NCBI RefSeq assembly: GCF_035222485.1
Contig: NC_085920.1
Span: 8,170,001 to 8,234,000, forward strand
Direction of reading: 5' to 3'
Length of the DNA: 64,000 nt
DNA from: Podospora pseudoanserina
Lineage: Eukaryota; Ascomycota; Sordariomycetes; Sordariales; Podosporaceae
The notes under the pieces are model-generated. The model searched no databases. It was not told the DNA's origin and was given only the letters and a program-made list of their open reading frames with translations. Shown here piece after piece: positions 24,443-36,312 of this stretch. Positions within the stretch are counted from its first letter, which is position 1, and every line of letters starts with the position of its first letter. Both the position numbers and the translations under genes were made by a program.

Positions 24443-27400
24443 AAGCATGTGTCACCTACTTCAGTGTCTCAACTATTTTGTGGCAAGGGTGTCAAGGTGT
24501 GCTGACCGTCTTCCTGATGCCATCGCCCGTCTGGGCAACCATGAAAGCTGGGTCTGTGGTTGAGCAATGTGTTTTTGATTGTGGCTTATGCTCGAAGCAT
24601 GCCTAGTCCGAGTCTCGACCGCTTGTCCGCTTGTAACGTCCTTCCCGAAAACACAACGCAACGGTTCTTATCGCGCCAAGTACGTACCGCAGGATAACTG
24701 GGAGCGAAGCTGCCCCCTTTCCCTCCTGTATTGACTTGGCTGGTGCAACCGTCGGATATGGGGGTCCAGCCACAGATATCGTTATCACGCCCCCAGAGCT
24801 GATCGTTCAAGGCTCGTGGTTCCGTGACTGGGCGAGATGTTGTCGTTGAAATGTGGGGTTGCATCACAGTCTGGCCTGGTGGCTTGACTGGCGGCCTGGG
24901 GTTAGCTTTAAGCTTCAGAACCCCGTGGGGCGTGGGGGTGGGGCATGTGGGGACCTGCCATTCCAAACTCCGAATCACGCAAACTTGCGACTTCAGATGA
25001 CGGCAGGAACCAACTCGTACCTGCTCGTGTACCTACGAGACGTGCAATCCTGAATACTAGGTATACAGCCTCGAAAACCTGGAAGTGCCGCTTCTGTTGA
25101 CACCATCTGCATCTGACTTGTTGCATTACAAGCAACACGCAACTACACATTACCGGAACCATAGTAGTTCGAGAGCACCAACCGTTCAAGCAAGAAGCTC
25201 CCGGCGCCTCAGGTTGACGTGGTTTCGCACCCAGGTACAAGGGTTGCATCGAACCGCCTTCCAACTATCACAGGGTTGATTGTTTCTTACCTCACCTGTC
25301 AGACCAGGTGAGAGACAGCGGTTTGGTGTTATGATTGCTTGGAATGCTGGAGCCCCCACTATCGAAACATCATGCTCACAGTCCAATCTGTATGCTATTT
25401 TGGCCTCAAAGGTCACGCTTTCGCCGATCCTATCCCTCCACACCTTTTCGAACCGAGAGCTTATCACGGAGCTGGTGTTCGCCCCATCCTCAAAGGGGCA
25501 GCTGCAACGAAACAAGGTTCTCCGCCTGTCCCAGATCGCGTTAGCGAAGCTCGGGAATCTTGGGGTCGAGGCCGCACCGTCTTTGTGGGGATGACAGCCC
25601 CTGATCCAACGGGAGGCCAGGGTGATGCAATGTGGTCAGGAGGTGGTTGGGTCATCCCTCTCATCACCGGCTTGACAATATCAACCCCTCGTCGTCGTGT
25701 AGGAAGCACACTGTTTCACACCCGACGGCCCGGAATATGCCAGACTCTGACTGGCTGACGGTTGGTTCCTTATCTCTTCCTCACCTCGCCAACGAAGGGC
25801 GTGACCGGGACACGAAGCAAGCCGTGCAGGAACATCTGCAGCCAAAATGTAAGGACAGTCTAGGCTCACCGAGCAGAGAGAAGCCGATGAGCCGCCCCAG
25901 ACTCCCAGGTTCAACTTATTGGCGCTTGGCCATCAAGAGAGATGATCCGAGAGAAGCACAAGGATTGCATCACTGCTGTAGCAAAAGGCGCCCACCACAC
26001 ATGGCATGGCCAGAGCGAATAGGTTCAAACTAACCAACCACCACCATGGTTCTGTTTCTGTTCCCGAAGTTGCGGTGAAGAGAGTAACATTTTACGCCTC
26101 CAAGCTGCTCTGACTGACATAGATGTGTGTACATCACTTTCTACACCCTCACTAATCAAGCCGCCCCGTTCAAAGCGCGAGAGCCGACGGGAGGAGACTA
26201 CACACATACAGTACACACCACCCTATAGACGACACTAAACCGTTCCTCATGCCGCCATCTTCCCGGAGGTTTGTCATTAGTGTGACCTTCCAGCCTTTTA
26301 CTGCTGCGAAATCGGGCGGGGAGGCCAAAGGACAGGGTCACAGCACAACCGCACGATGCAAGTTGTGCCGAAATATGGATCACGCAGCACAACGTGGAGC
26401 GACTTGGCCAGGTTTTTTTTTTGCGTCTTGGAGAAGACTCGTGGCAACAGGTCTCCTGACTCATCTCCAAACTCTAGCCCCGGGATGCGTATACGGATAT
26501 CTACATCCGCTTCAATTCTGCTAGACCAGAATGGGCCCAGCCATTGATGAAGCCATGAGGAGCGCCGCGGGTCGTGAAGAAAACTAGCTCACAGGTCAAG
26601 GCTCCGGGATCGTCATCGAGAAAAGGAAAAGTTGGGGGTCACAATGGTGCTATCGTTGCTCGGCTTTTGGTGTGTTACCAAGCGCTGCCTCAGTGTCGTC
26701 CCGGCATCGCGCATCCCCAGACTTTAGCACGTTGTCACCCCACACATTGCGAGTCCGGGGGTCGTTCCGGCTGGCGGCCTAGGGAGATCAACCTACAGGC
26801 CCCAAGCCGCGCAGGCGGCGGTACGAGTTTAAAGATGTTCCCTTTTGCGCCAGCCCCTTGCTTTTACGAGCGAGGCCTGTGGTGGGGGTGGTTTTCTGGA
26901 AAGACTCGATGTTGTTAGCTTGCGGTAAAATACGGAAAATGGATTGTCCAGAAAGTACTGAATGGAAAACAAAGAACAGAAAGAAAAACCTTTCATACAA
27001 GCTGACCTGATACGAATTTACAACCATCAAGTACACACACCCAGGCAAAAATCCGGGATCCAATCGATTGCCCTCCCCACATTGCATACGCCTCCTGGGC
27101 CTCTCCCTCACTGGCACACAACTGCCAAGGAAATAACGCGCCCCCGCCCCCAGGTTTTGTTAACTTGCGCCCGGATTTTGTGTGGAAGCGTGCCGTCTGG
27201 AGAAAAGGCAGAGAGAGGGAAAAGGGGAGGCCGAGGCGGAGCAAGAAACCCAAGACACGAAACAGAGAAGCTTGGTTGTGACAATACGTACTTGACTCAC
27301 ATTGGGTAAAAAAATCTTTTCTCCAACAGGTGCATATTGTTCTAGAAATTCGGTGCCTAATGGAAATCCCAACTTCTCAGCGTCCACTTTTAAGAGCCGC

Positions 27401-28918
27401 TTTGCCTTGCCTTGGAGAAGGCTAAAAAAAAATAAAAAAAAATTACTAAAAAAAAAATTAAAATAAAATAAAAAGTCGAGTGAGTGTCGCGGGTGGGAGG
27501 TTTGTTGGGTTGGCGTCATTGCTGGCTAATTATTAGTCAAGTTTCCTTGGATGTCACTCTCCATGTCAGCCCTTTTGACTAATAGGTATGCGGGTTGCAT
27601 ACCCACTCTTCTTTTGGTGTAAATGGAAATGTAGAGAAATGCCATTTTCTGACCGAACCAGCCTTTCGTCTCGGTATTTACGACCTGGGCAAAATGGCGG
27701 GGTGAAGTTTTTTTTTTCGGGCAGAAGCACTGCAGAATGCAGTGCCGTATCAAGGGATGCTTGGATGGTGCGGAGCGGGTTTCACACAAGGCTTTTTTTT
27801 TTTCTACGCCGCAGCTGTTGGTTGGAGTTTGTTTGGTCTGAAATTTCTCCTTGTCTAGACTCATCCACTGGCAGAGGACATGTCTCTCAGCCTTGCAAAA
27901 CTTTGTTGACTGTCCCGAGTGAGACAGTCCACACCAGCACCGGTACTCAGCAGTCCGAGTGCGATGAATATAAGCCTACTTACAGACGTAGGCAGGTTAC
28001 GCGTGGTGATATATTTTGGGCCCATCAGAGACACATAAACAGGTGTGGTAGTACTGCTTATCCTACATCATGAGTGTCTTCCACGTCCCCCCCCCCCAAA
28101 CGGATAGGTACATTACATGGAGGCGGCGGTGGTGGTAGGCGAGGCGGCGGACGTCGTGTACGTTGATACATCACATTCTCTTTTTCCATCCCACTATCTC
28201 GTGTTGCGAGCAGGTGCCATACTCTTTCATGTTTGTGTTCACGAGATACAAAGCGCCAAAAACCACATCCCAACTTTGTTGTTCGTGAGTATGTGACCAT
28301 CTTGAGCGTGGGGGTTGTTGTCACACGGGCAAGCAGAGCAAGAGTGGGCAGAAATGGAGTTCTGTCTTGTCGAGTTTCTTTTAAAAATAGTCAACTTTAG
28401 AGGCCAGAAGGGATCAGATAAATTCAAGGATTGCAAATCACAGTGGTCCCAAGGTCTGGAAAGACAGAAAGTGCTACAAAGTGCAAAATACTAATAGCGT
28501 TTACCATGTTCGCTGACCTCCTTGGAGATAACAGCAGAATCATATATAATATGTATGAGCGAAGTCAAGTCTATCCGTCCGTCCGTCCAGAAACAAAAAG
28601 GAAGTGGTGATGTCTATAACCCGCCTCGAAAAAACAAGTTCCGCCATAGAAAAACATCAAGAAAAAAAAACAAAACCGCGTGTGCCCATGTGTCCAGATC
28701 CCACCACGGCGAAGCCAAAACGCTCAACTTTTGGTCGCTATTAATGCTTCGAGTACCCGTAACCTTTCCTCTTCCATCCAAAGAGAAACCTGCCCAAACG
28801 CCCCGTAGTATATCCTCTATAGTCCCGGGTTTGTTCGTTGTCGTCATATCATGTCGTTAAGAGACTGCAAACTTTAACAAAGTTGTACAATTCACTCGCC
28901 CTTCCGTGGTCACACTCG
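24443..28918. other. Gene-poor spacer, right part, including cre-1 3' flank
   Basis: No supported gene. Frames of up to about 160 codons (for example 25339-25758 plus, 27588-28073 plus) lack domains. An A-rich low-complexity tract lies at 27422-27475. The last several hundred bases before 28919 are probably the 3' UTR and terminator of the minus-strand cre-1 gene. Confidence 0.45.
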
Positions 28919-30148
28919 TTACAAGAAATCTCCAGCAACGCTGTTGGCGGTCGAGTTTCTGCCACTGAGGCTGTAGCCATCACTTGGCGTGAGCATGTCG
29001 CTGACACTCATCCTTGGAAGTGGAAGTTTGCGAGCTCCATCTGGACGGTTGATCACGTCGGTCAAGGAAATGCCGCTGCGAGATGGCGCTTGCGCGATTG
29101 GCTGCGAGAACTGCTGACCTTCGGGTTGCGGCTCAAGGGGAGCAAGCGCTGGAACTTGGCTATGCAAAGAAAGATTGCGAAACGGCGCGAGCTCGGTTCC
29201 AAACGGCCGGAGACGCGGAGAGTGGGCAGGCGTGGCAAGTGGTGTGTGGTCGGGAGTTGGCGAGAGTGAATTGTGAGAAAACGTGGGAGAAGAAGGAGCG
29301 GTGGAGTTAGGCGAGTTGGGTCTCGACCTCTTAGCGTGTCTGTAATTGTGATAATGGTCGTCGTCATCGTGGGAGTGAGTGGGCCGAGAAATATGGTAGG
29401 CATGCAGCGAAGGGCCGGCCATCAGGGGATTCCTTGATGTGGCAATGCCGTTGCCGTAGAAGTGAGCATGTCTTGAGCCGTAAGGGGCCATCTTGTCCCG
29501 CTCGACTTGACCAACAGCTCTCGCCAGCATCTGAATGTCGGGACCGCTCTGGCTACCAAGAGCATTGCGGTGGTATGGGCTCAGCGTAGGCTGAGGGGAG
29601 AAGTTGTACGAGTGGTAATGAGGAGGCGAGACATTGGGAGAAGAGATCGCGGTCGGGGGAGCCGAGCGAATCGTCTTGGGCTGCGGTGGAGGCATGACAT
29701 CAGGCTGCAGTCTGTGAACCAGACCAGCGTGCTGATGTCCCTTGTTCCCTCTCCTGGAGTTGGGGTTGTTGTGTATCCTCGAGTGCCTCGTTAGTTCATC
29801 TGAGCGCGAGAACCTCTTGCTGCAGCCTGGGTGATGGCAGGCGTGTGGCTTCTCGCCCGTGTGCGTCCGGATGTGACGGGTCTGGTGCTCAAGGCGGTGG
29901 AAAGCCTTGTCACACATGGTGCATTTGTAAGGACGGGGGAGCTCATTCGTGCTGTCAGCCGACTGAGCGCCCGTGGGCAAAGGCCCATTTGGACGGAGCA
30001 ATCCAACAGACATCTCGACGTCGACGGCGGGAGTCTGCGTTTGCGTTTGCGTTTGCGTCTGCCGTTGGGGAGAAAGCTGGTCCCTCTCTGTTGTTGTCTC
30101 CGGGTTCAGTAGACTGGAAAAGTCCACTGCAGATTGCGTTCGTTGCAT
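28919..30148 (-). CDS. cre-1: Carbon catabolite repressor CRE-1/CreA, C2H2 zinc-finger protein
   Basis: Nuclear DNA-binding repressor that silences genes for alternative carbon sources, including cellulases and xylanases, when glucose is present (family knowledge; CreA/Mig1 sites are SYGGRG). Intronless, 409 aa. The start at 30148 is chosen because the product then begins MQRTQSAVDFSSLLNPE, the conserved CRE-1 N-terminus. Two C2H2 fingers are visible: C76, C79, H92, H96 and C104, C109, H122, H126. They are joined by the canonical linker THTGEKPH, and the second carries the Mig1/CreA recognition segment RSDELTRH. Residues 30-39 are a Gln-Thr repeat encoded by a hexanucleotide repeat. Middle regions are Pro/Ser/His-rich, and the C-terminus NSTANSVAGDFL is typical. 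The same frame stays open 144 codons upstream, with in-frame ATGs at 30529 and 30580; I take that as leader, not protein. Confidence 0.97.
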   Translation of the reverse strand: MQRTQSAVDFSSLLNPETTTERDQLSPQRQTQTQTQTQTPAVDVEMSVGLLRPNGPLPTGAQSADSTNELPRPYKCTMCDKAFHRLEHQTRHIRTHTGEKPHACHHPGCSKRFSRSDELTRHSRIHNNPNSRRGNKGHQHAGLVHRLQPDVMPPPQPKTIRSAPPTAISSPNVSPPHYHSYNFSPQPTLSPYHRNALGSQSGPDIQMLARAVGQVERDKMAPYGSRHAHFYGNGIATSRNPLMAGPSLHAYHISRPTHSHDDDDHYHNYRHAKRSRPNSPNSTAPSSPTFSHNSLSPTPDHTPLATPAHSPRLRPFGTELAPFRNLSLHSQVPALAPLEPQPEGQQFSQPIAQAPSRSGISLTDVINRPDGARKLPLPRMSVSDMLTPSDGYSLSGRNSTANSVAGDFL

Positions 30149-33100
30149 GTGATCGGTCGCCCTTGTGCTGGGACTCTGTTTAACCCCTACTCGGTCGTAT
30201 AGTTGTCCCAGTTGTCTTCCAATTGAGCTGCACAAAATGCATGCAGCCGGCGACGGACAAGATCGAAGGGGGAAAAAAGTGTCGGTCAACGCTCTCAGCC
30301 CCTTTGGGGTTCCAGACGTTCCTCGTTTCTTTGCAAAAGTTGGGACGAGATGAATAGGGCGGCCCGTTGGGTTGGAGTTGGAGTTAAGGTTTTGCTGGCG
30401 TGCGGGTTGACGACTGGGTCTGGGGATGTGGTGCGGGCGCTGTTGGGGAAAAGCTTTTAATGTAGCATGGGAAATCTGAAGTAGCAAGCAGGAGCAATGA
30501 GAGCCTGGGTTTTGGGGGGCGGCTGCCATGCTGGTTTTAAATGGCGGGTGAGCGGGCTGACACCGGGGCGTGCCAGGCATGTGGTGTGGACACCACGGGG
30601 GGGTGCGTTCGGTAAGGTCCCTAGCGACTCAGCGCGCCCCTTCCTGAACACCAGGGGGGGTGGGGAGGGGGCATCTCGGGGAAAAAGAAAAAATAAAATG
30701 TCATCGGTACCTAGCCCAAAGGGTACCGTATTTCACGCCTATGTTGGTAGCTGCGGTAAGGTACATCCACCCCCATTTCACAGCCCTCCCCCTTCCAGTT
30801 CTCTCCACCCACCCGTCCATATGTGCTTGTTCTCTGCCGCACCCGAGTGGAAATGTACCCTTTCCATGCAGCCCTCTCTGCACCCGCCCTCTGCTGCCCG
30901 TTCATGGTGGAATTTTCACCGGTGTGCAACTGTTGAGGCGGCGGTACTTTATTGGAAATGTATTACGGTGCTGGTCCCCAGGTGGAAAGGGGTCTGCTGT
31001 GGGGGAGGGGGGGGGGCACTGTATGGGGCGGGTGGAGTTGTGTTCGGAGAGGACACGGCAAACAGGAAGGCACCAACAGGAGCCGAGCGTGGGGTGTTGT
31101 GAGATAGCGATCACCTCAGCTTCACACCCAAAGGCACAAGACGCCAACTCTCTCGGCAGAGGCTGATTATAGAGCGGTACGGAGTATGATGCTATCGCAT
31201 GTCCACCGGTGTCTCATGCGAGGTGAACCAAGACTTATGTTATATTACCGTCTTGTTGATGTTTTGCAACTCATAAAGTAGGACTGTCCTATCCTCCGCC
31301 TTCTCGCACAAGTGCCAGCGCATAACTCCGAGTTGCTCTCGATTTTTCATTGCACACAATTCATATGAAGTTGCCAGCACTCAGGCATTCCCTCCCGTCC
31401 GCCATCCCACCATCACCCGAGAACCAAGGCGAAGGCCGCCGCCGTGTGTGTTATTTCTTTCATGTGCGAGGGTGAAGGTCATGCAGCGGCCTCTCCAGAG
31501 GGTGCAGCTATACCTTTTGTCAAGACAAGACTCCTTTCCCTTCTGCCTCCTGTGTAAGCAAAGGAGCACGATGTGGGTGAGGCCGATTTCACAGGACAGG
31601 GGGGCGGTGTGCGTGGTGGCTGAGTAGCGGTATGCGCAAGACGATTGGGCTCCGGTACGTTCCCCCGCTTGTTATTTTCTCAACTTTTTGTCTTGATTTG
31701 AAGAGCTCAAAGTTTGTTGTAACACCAAGAACTGAGATCTCCAACTTGAACGGCGAGAGCCGAGACCAATAAGGCTTCCCGTCACTTGAGTGTCGTCGAA
31801 TCCGGGGGAGATGCACTAGACATGATCATGATGTAAGTTGCACATCTGGGGAAAAGGTACATGGATCATCATTATAACCGTGATTGTTACCCACGCATCC
31901 GCGAGTAACCAGTCCCCAGCCTCTATAATGAAAATCCCCCAAGACCGTGGTAACTCACTCTTACCTTGGCCCTGAGCATATCCTCGGCCGTACCCACAAT
32001 GTTTGATCATGTTGCAGCATTCATCTCTGCTGAGTCGACGTTTTGAGCGCCGAAGGCCAAGAAAAGAAGCTTGGGGGAGCCGCCCGGCCGAGGGAGTTAG
32101 GAGGAGTTACGACAGGCGAAAGCAGCAACCTCATCACGATGATGATAGCGTGCTTGAAAGGCCTCATCATGTTTCCACTACTTCCTTGTTTTCTTCGTTG
32201 CGATGGATGATTATCACGGTTGCGGAAAAGGTCTCGACTGACCTCATTACTTGCTTTTCAGTCCCACACCAGTTCCCCAGGAGCAACGTGAGACGTGTAT
32301 CCAGCAATCTTGGGGGTGGCGCGAGCAGAGATAAGCATCGACGACACAAAGTGTGGAGGTTCGGGCAGAATGTGGGGAGAGATTCGATGGGACATGGACG
32401 AGGCCTCGTCCAACCCTCGGCTGACGAATTTGATCGCTTGCTCCTCGGCCCTACCCATTATTATTGCTATTCGCCAACAAAAAGCTTCAATCAAATAACA
32501 AACGAAAAGGAGAACCTCGTATCGCCGCGCAAACACTGCGAAAATAACGCCGCTCATTTGCGGCACTTGCAACGACTGGAGAAGCCATGCTCGACGCCGC
32601 CCTCTTGAAAGAGGTATTGGGGAGCCTCCTTCCCTTCTGTCAGGGGCCCTCTCACGTCACTCCCAAAATCCGGGGTACCTACCGGAACACCTTGGGGACC
32701 TGGGGATGCGATAAGCCCCAATCGGGCCCAAGGCGCCACATTCCTTCCACTCTGAGGTGCGACCGGCTCGGAGACCGAAGAAGCCGATCACCCATTCAAA
32801 GGTCAATTGCTTCTTTAGGATCAAACTCGAACTGGCCATTTCACATTCTCCGGGGCTGCTCCAGAGGATTTGCAGCTGTGGACCAGAAGCTCCTGTTCTG
32901 GCGTGATGACCTTGGGTGTGTCCTGATGTTGTCGCTTAACCCGCATTTTTTTTGTTTTTGGAAGAGCGGGCGTGGGGGTTTGGGTCGTACCCTTTCAACC
33001 ACAACGCTTTAATCACCTTGCACCTCAGGCACCGGATCACATCACCTCAACACTCAACTAGACCAGGGGATAACAGAGGTGACAGTGACTGGTCACCACG

Positions 33101-35621
33101 GGTCACTGCAGAAATTTGAGAAAATCAGAATATTCACCACTTGACCTGTGTCTCAGTTATCGACGATGGGGTTCTGATAATTGACATCAGACCTGGAGTT
33201 GATTGACTCACTGAAGCCTTGGCACTAACCTAAAGGGGCAATTGCTACCCTGGCCTGTGGCTGCCGCGCGTTTGTCCCTCAAGGTGCTCTTGCGGATCCG
33301 CTGTGCTGGCAAAAATCCATTTTTCTGCCTGAGGGCTTCTTTGGCTTTCAGCTTGTTGTTGGGATCACACAAGAATGTTCGTATCATGTGGTCTCCTTTT
33401 TCTGGGAATCTCATGGGAGAGCCCGCCCCGCCGAAACCAGTTGAAAGCGGCAGTTGGTCTTTGAAGGCAGCCTCTCAGCCCTAAGCACCAGTTTGACGTT
33501 GACAAGCATCTCCCACAGCGAATCAGAAAAGAGCCGCAACTGCGAATCTCAGGCTATCCTCGACCCTTCCCAGCAGCTGACTGTTTCTATGGGACGGGCT
33601 CAACATATTCCGGGGATCTGGGGTCGTTTGCAGCTTTCACCGACGACAGGAGCCAAGCAAAGCGTTCGGGGTGGACTGGTTGACAGGCTGAAGGCTTCTC
33701 TGAGCAGGCTTGCACCTGGTTTCATCAGCACAGTATCTCCGAGCTGTCACACTCCGGTCGCCAGTGGGAGGAAGCCATATCCCGTGTCGTCTGGCGGTCG
33801 CAACGACGATTACAGCACAGTCATCGATGTTCTTCAGCAGTCTGAGCCCTAATGTTTCGGGACAGTACCCGAACCCTGAGAGCCCGAAGCGCGAGATAAA
33901 GAGAAAACGACGGCCTTGTCGCGAGTCATTAATAGCGCCGGTTCGAGATCTCGGATGATGCCGTGATCCACAGAAACACCGAGGATCCGCCCCAGAAAAA
34001 AGGTTGACGGGCTAGAGACAAGAAGCTGGAGAAATCCGACGGAAAAGGACGCATCTCTTTGTCGCTCTGCCTCAAGGACAACAGGAACCACGATGACTGC
34101 TGCGTGCCTGGTCCCGACGTTCTGAATGGGCGGCGGCTGCACTCATGCAACGGAGATCGATCGCCCTGAGTCGTCAATTTACCCGGCGGCTCCGCGAGCG
34201 TTTTCCCTAGCTTCCACGCAGCAAAACCCGGTGCAACTCGTCGGGTTTGGACGAGTGACAGCATGATCTTGTGGGGCCCCAGGGCAGTCCAAGCATTGCA
34301 CCACGACGCTAACGGGCGGAGATGTGGAGGGACAGGTGCAACTTTTTTCTGCGGCCAAACCAATTCCCCGGGGCACTTCCACCAAAATACTCCCGTTCGA
34401 AGGAGCCGAGAAACTCCGAGACAGGCGTTGCCATGTCCTGATAATTTTCGCTCTTATCGCAGCCAAGACCGGGGTGGTAGGAGCATGGGAAACAATTTCC
34501 TCGCTCTTAGTTTTGCACCTTGACACCGCATGGACATCGCAGTCTGCTGCTAAGCTCCGTCACGGCGGATGGTGATTATGCTGGAATTGGAAAACGAGGG
34601 GCGGATGGGAGTTGTTCCATGGTCCGAGTTTGGAAAGCGAACCTCCCACGCACCCTGATCAGCCTCACCAACGACAGCGGGGCTGGGGTTCATGAGACCC
34701 GAACACCGCTTCGGCACGGGGAGAGGTGGGCTATATCCCATCTAATATCCGAAGGTACCCCCCGCGTTTCGCACGGCTGTCACTTTCTCGGCGTTTGTTG
34801 AGCCTCTTCTCCTCGGTGGCACGTGTGGGAGGGGACTCCCTTTTGTGGTTTGCCAGGGATAGCAAGGTCCGCTATCCCAAGGCGATGTCAAACGTGGGTG
34901 TCCCTTCTTCCGCGGCTCAAGCATGGGATGCTAACCTCCCATGTCGGAGATTTCCATCCAGAAAAGCCGTCGGCTGGTTCTTCTTGGCTTACCGCTTGAT
35001 AAAACGGGCGAGACCGTCAAAAGCAGTCCCCCCACTAAAGAGGTTCTCCCCCCAGGTCCCACTGTACCAGGCTAACCTCCATCTGCCCTCGGCAAGGGGC
35101 CGAAAATCCGGGGCGCGGATTGCCGACCGAACGTTAGACCCCAACAACCACTGGTAGATGTTTCTTTTCTTGGAGCTCCTCCTGCACGGCGGGGAAATGA
35201 CGGGATGCTTTGGCATGTGAACGAGGCCCGCCGTCACTGTCGTCGCCGTCGCCGTCAACCTTTCGTTTTTTGTCGGATTAGCTCAAGCGCCAGGACAGAA
35301 TGGCCAGATATTGGCCTGATAAGGAGCTACAGAGTGTTGGCGTAATGTCAGTGACATGGCGAAGTGCAGTCCATGGCGATCACCATGACTAGAGGGGGTG
35401 GGATTTTTTGAGCCTTCTACTCTTACGAAAAGACCCGGCACGTAGGGTTAGGTGGCTTGCGGTCAGATTGTTTTGATGAGCTATGGGATGGAGATTGCTT
35501 CATGAACATGTGCCAATGACATCATGCAAGGGCTCAGGAGGCTACGAAACATGTGATACACGCGGCTTAATCTTACTCAGTTGCTGTTATAAACCTAAAG
35601 ATTAGGAGAACTTCCTATGCA
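30149..35621. other. Upstream region of cre-1; no supported gene
   Basis: About 5.5 kb between the cre-1 start and tRNA-Phe. It must hold the cre-1 promoter and leader. The frame in phase with cre-1 is open from 30580 to the start codon. C- and G-runs occur around 30640-31020. Frames such as 32003-32608 (plus) and 33454-33852 (plus) have no recognisable domains. Confidence 0.45.
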
Positions 35622-35711
35622 GCGGGTTTAGCTCAGTTGGGAGAGCGTCAGACTGAAGTCAACTTCAGGAAGTTAATCTGAAGGTCATGTGTTCGATCCA
35701 CATAAACCGCA
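35622..35711 (+). tRNA. tRNA-Phe(GAA) with a 17-nt intron
   Basis: Standard Phe layout: acceptor GCGGGTT/AAACCGC, D arm GCTC..GAGC, anticodon stem TCAGA/TCTGA, T stem ATGTG/CACAT with loop TTCGATC, discriminator A at 35711. The anticodon GAA is at 35655-35657 and an intron occupies 35659-35675, after base 37. The acceptor stem has a G5 opposite A68 mismatch. A T-run directly after the gene (TTTTCTTTT) is the Pol III terminator. Confidence 0.95.
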
Positions 35712-36312
35712 TTTTCTTTTGCATTTTTGCACCCATAAACCCCATCTGGGGCTTTGTTTTGTAGAGGGTTTAAGATGAAGAGGAAGCCTCAATCAAGACT
35801 GTGTTGTGTGCTCTCTATTCAGCGAACCCTGTCCTTTTGTGATCGGCATTGATGCCCCTGATGTGGCGGAAATGCTTCATGGTCTCTCTCTTAGTTTTAC
35901 TCAACAAACGGCTCTTCCGCCAGCACGCCGCGCTTGATGTTCGGTGCATTATGCACTGCGGCTATTCTCACGGTCTTGTATCGCGAAATGAGACGAAACA
36001 TCGCTTGTCTTCATCTCATCTCAGCGCCTGGCAAGAGCATCCACTGTCCTCCCACCGTCGCCTAAACTTTAGGGAGTTACTGGCTGCACGTGCCTTGGCC
36101 CTTCCTCTGAGCAATGCGTACGCTCTGGCGGGCCGATTCCCCGCTCTTGCCTGCAACGATCAATGGTGAACTGGCAGAGCTACCAAATTTTGGTGCCAAC
36201 AGGCTGCAAACCCGATTCAACCGTTGACCGCCCTTAAATCGCCTGGAACCATCTCCGCCCAAAGCACGGGAGAACAGCGGCCGTTGCTTGACATGGTGAT
36301 GTCGACTCCTCC
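35712..36312. other. Spacer between tRNA-Phe and the RAD51-paralogue gene
   Basis: About 600 bp with Pol III termination signals at the left end and presumably the promoter of the next plus-strand gene at the right. The frame 35849-36169 (106 codons) shows no domain. Confidence 0.5.
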
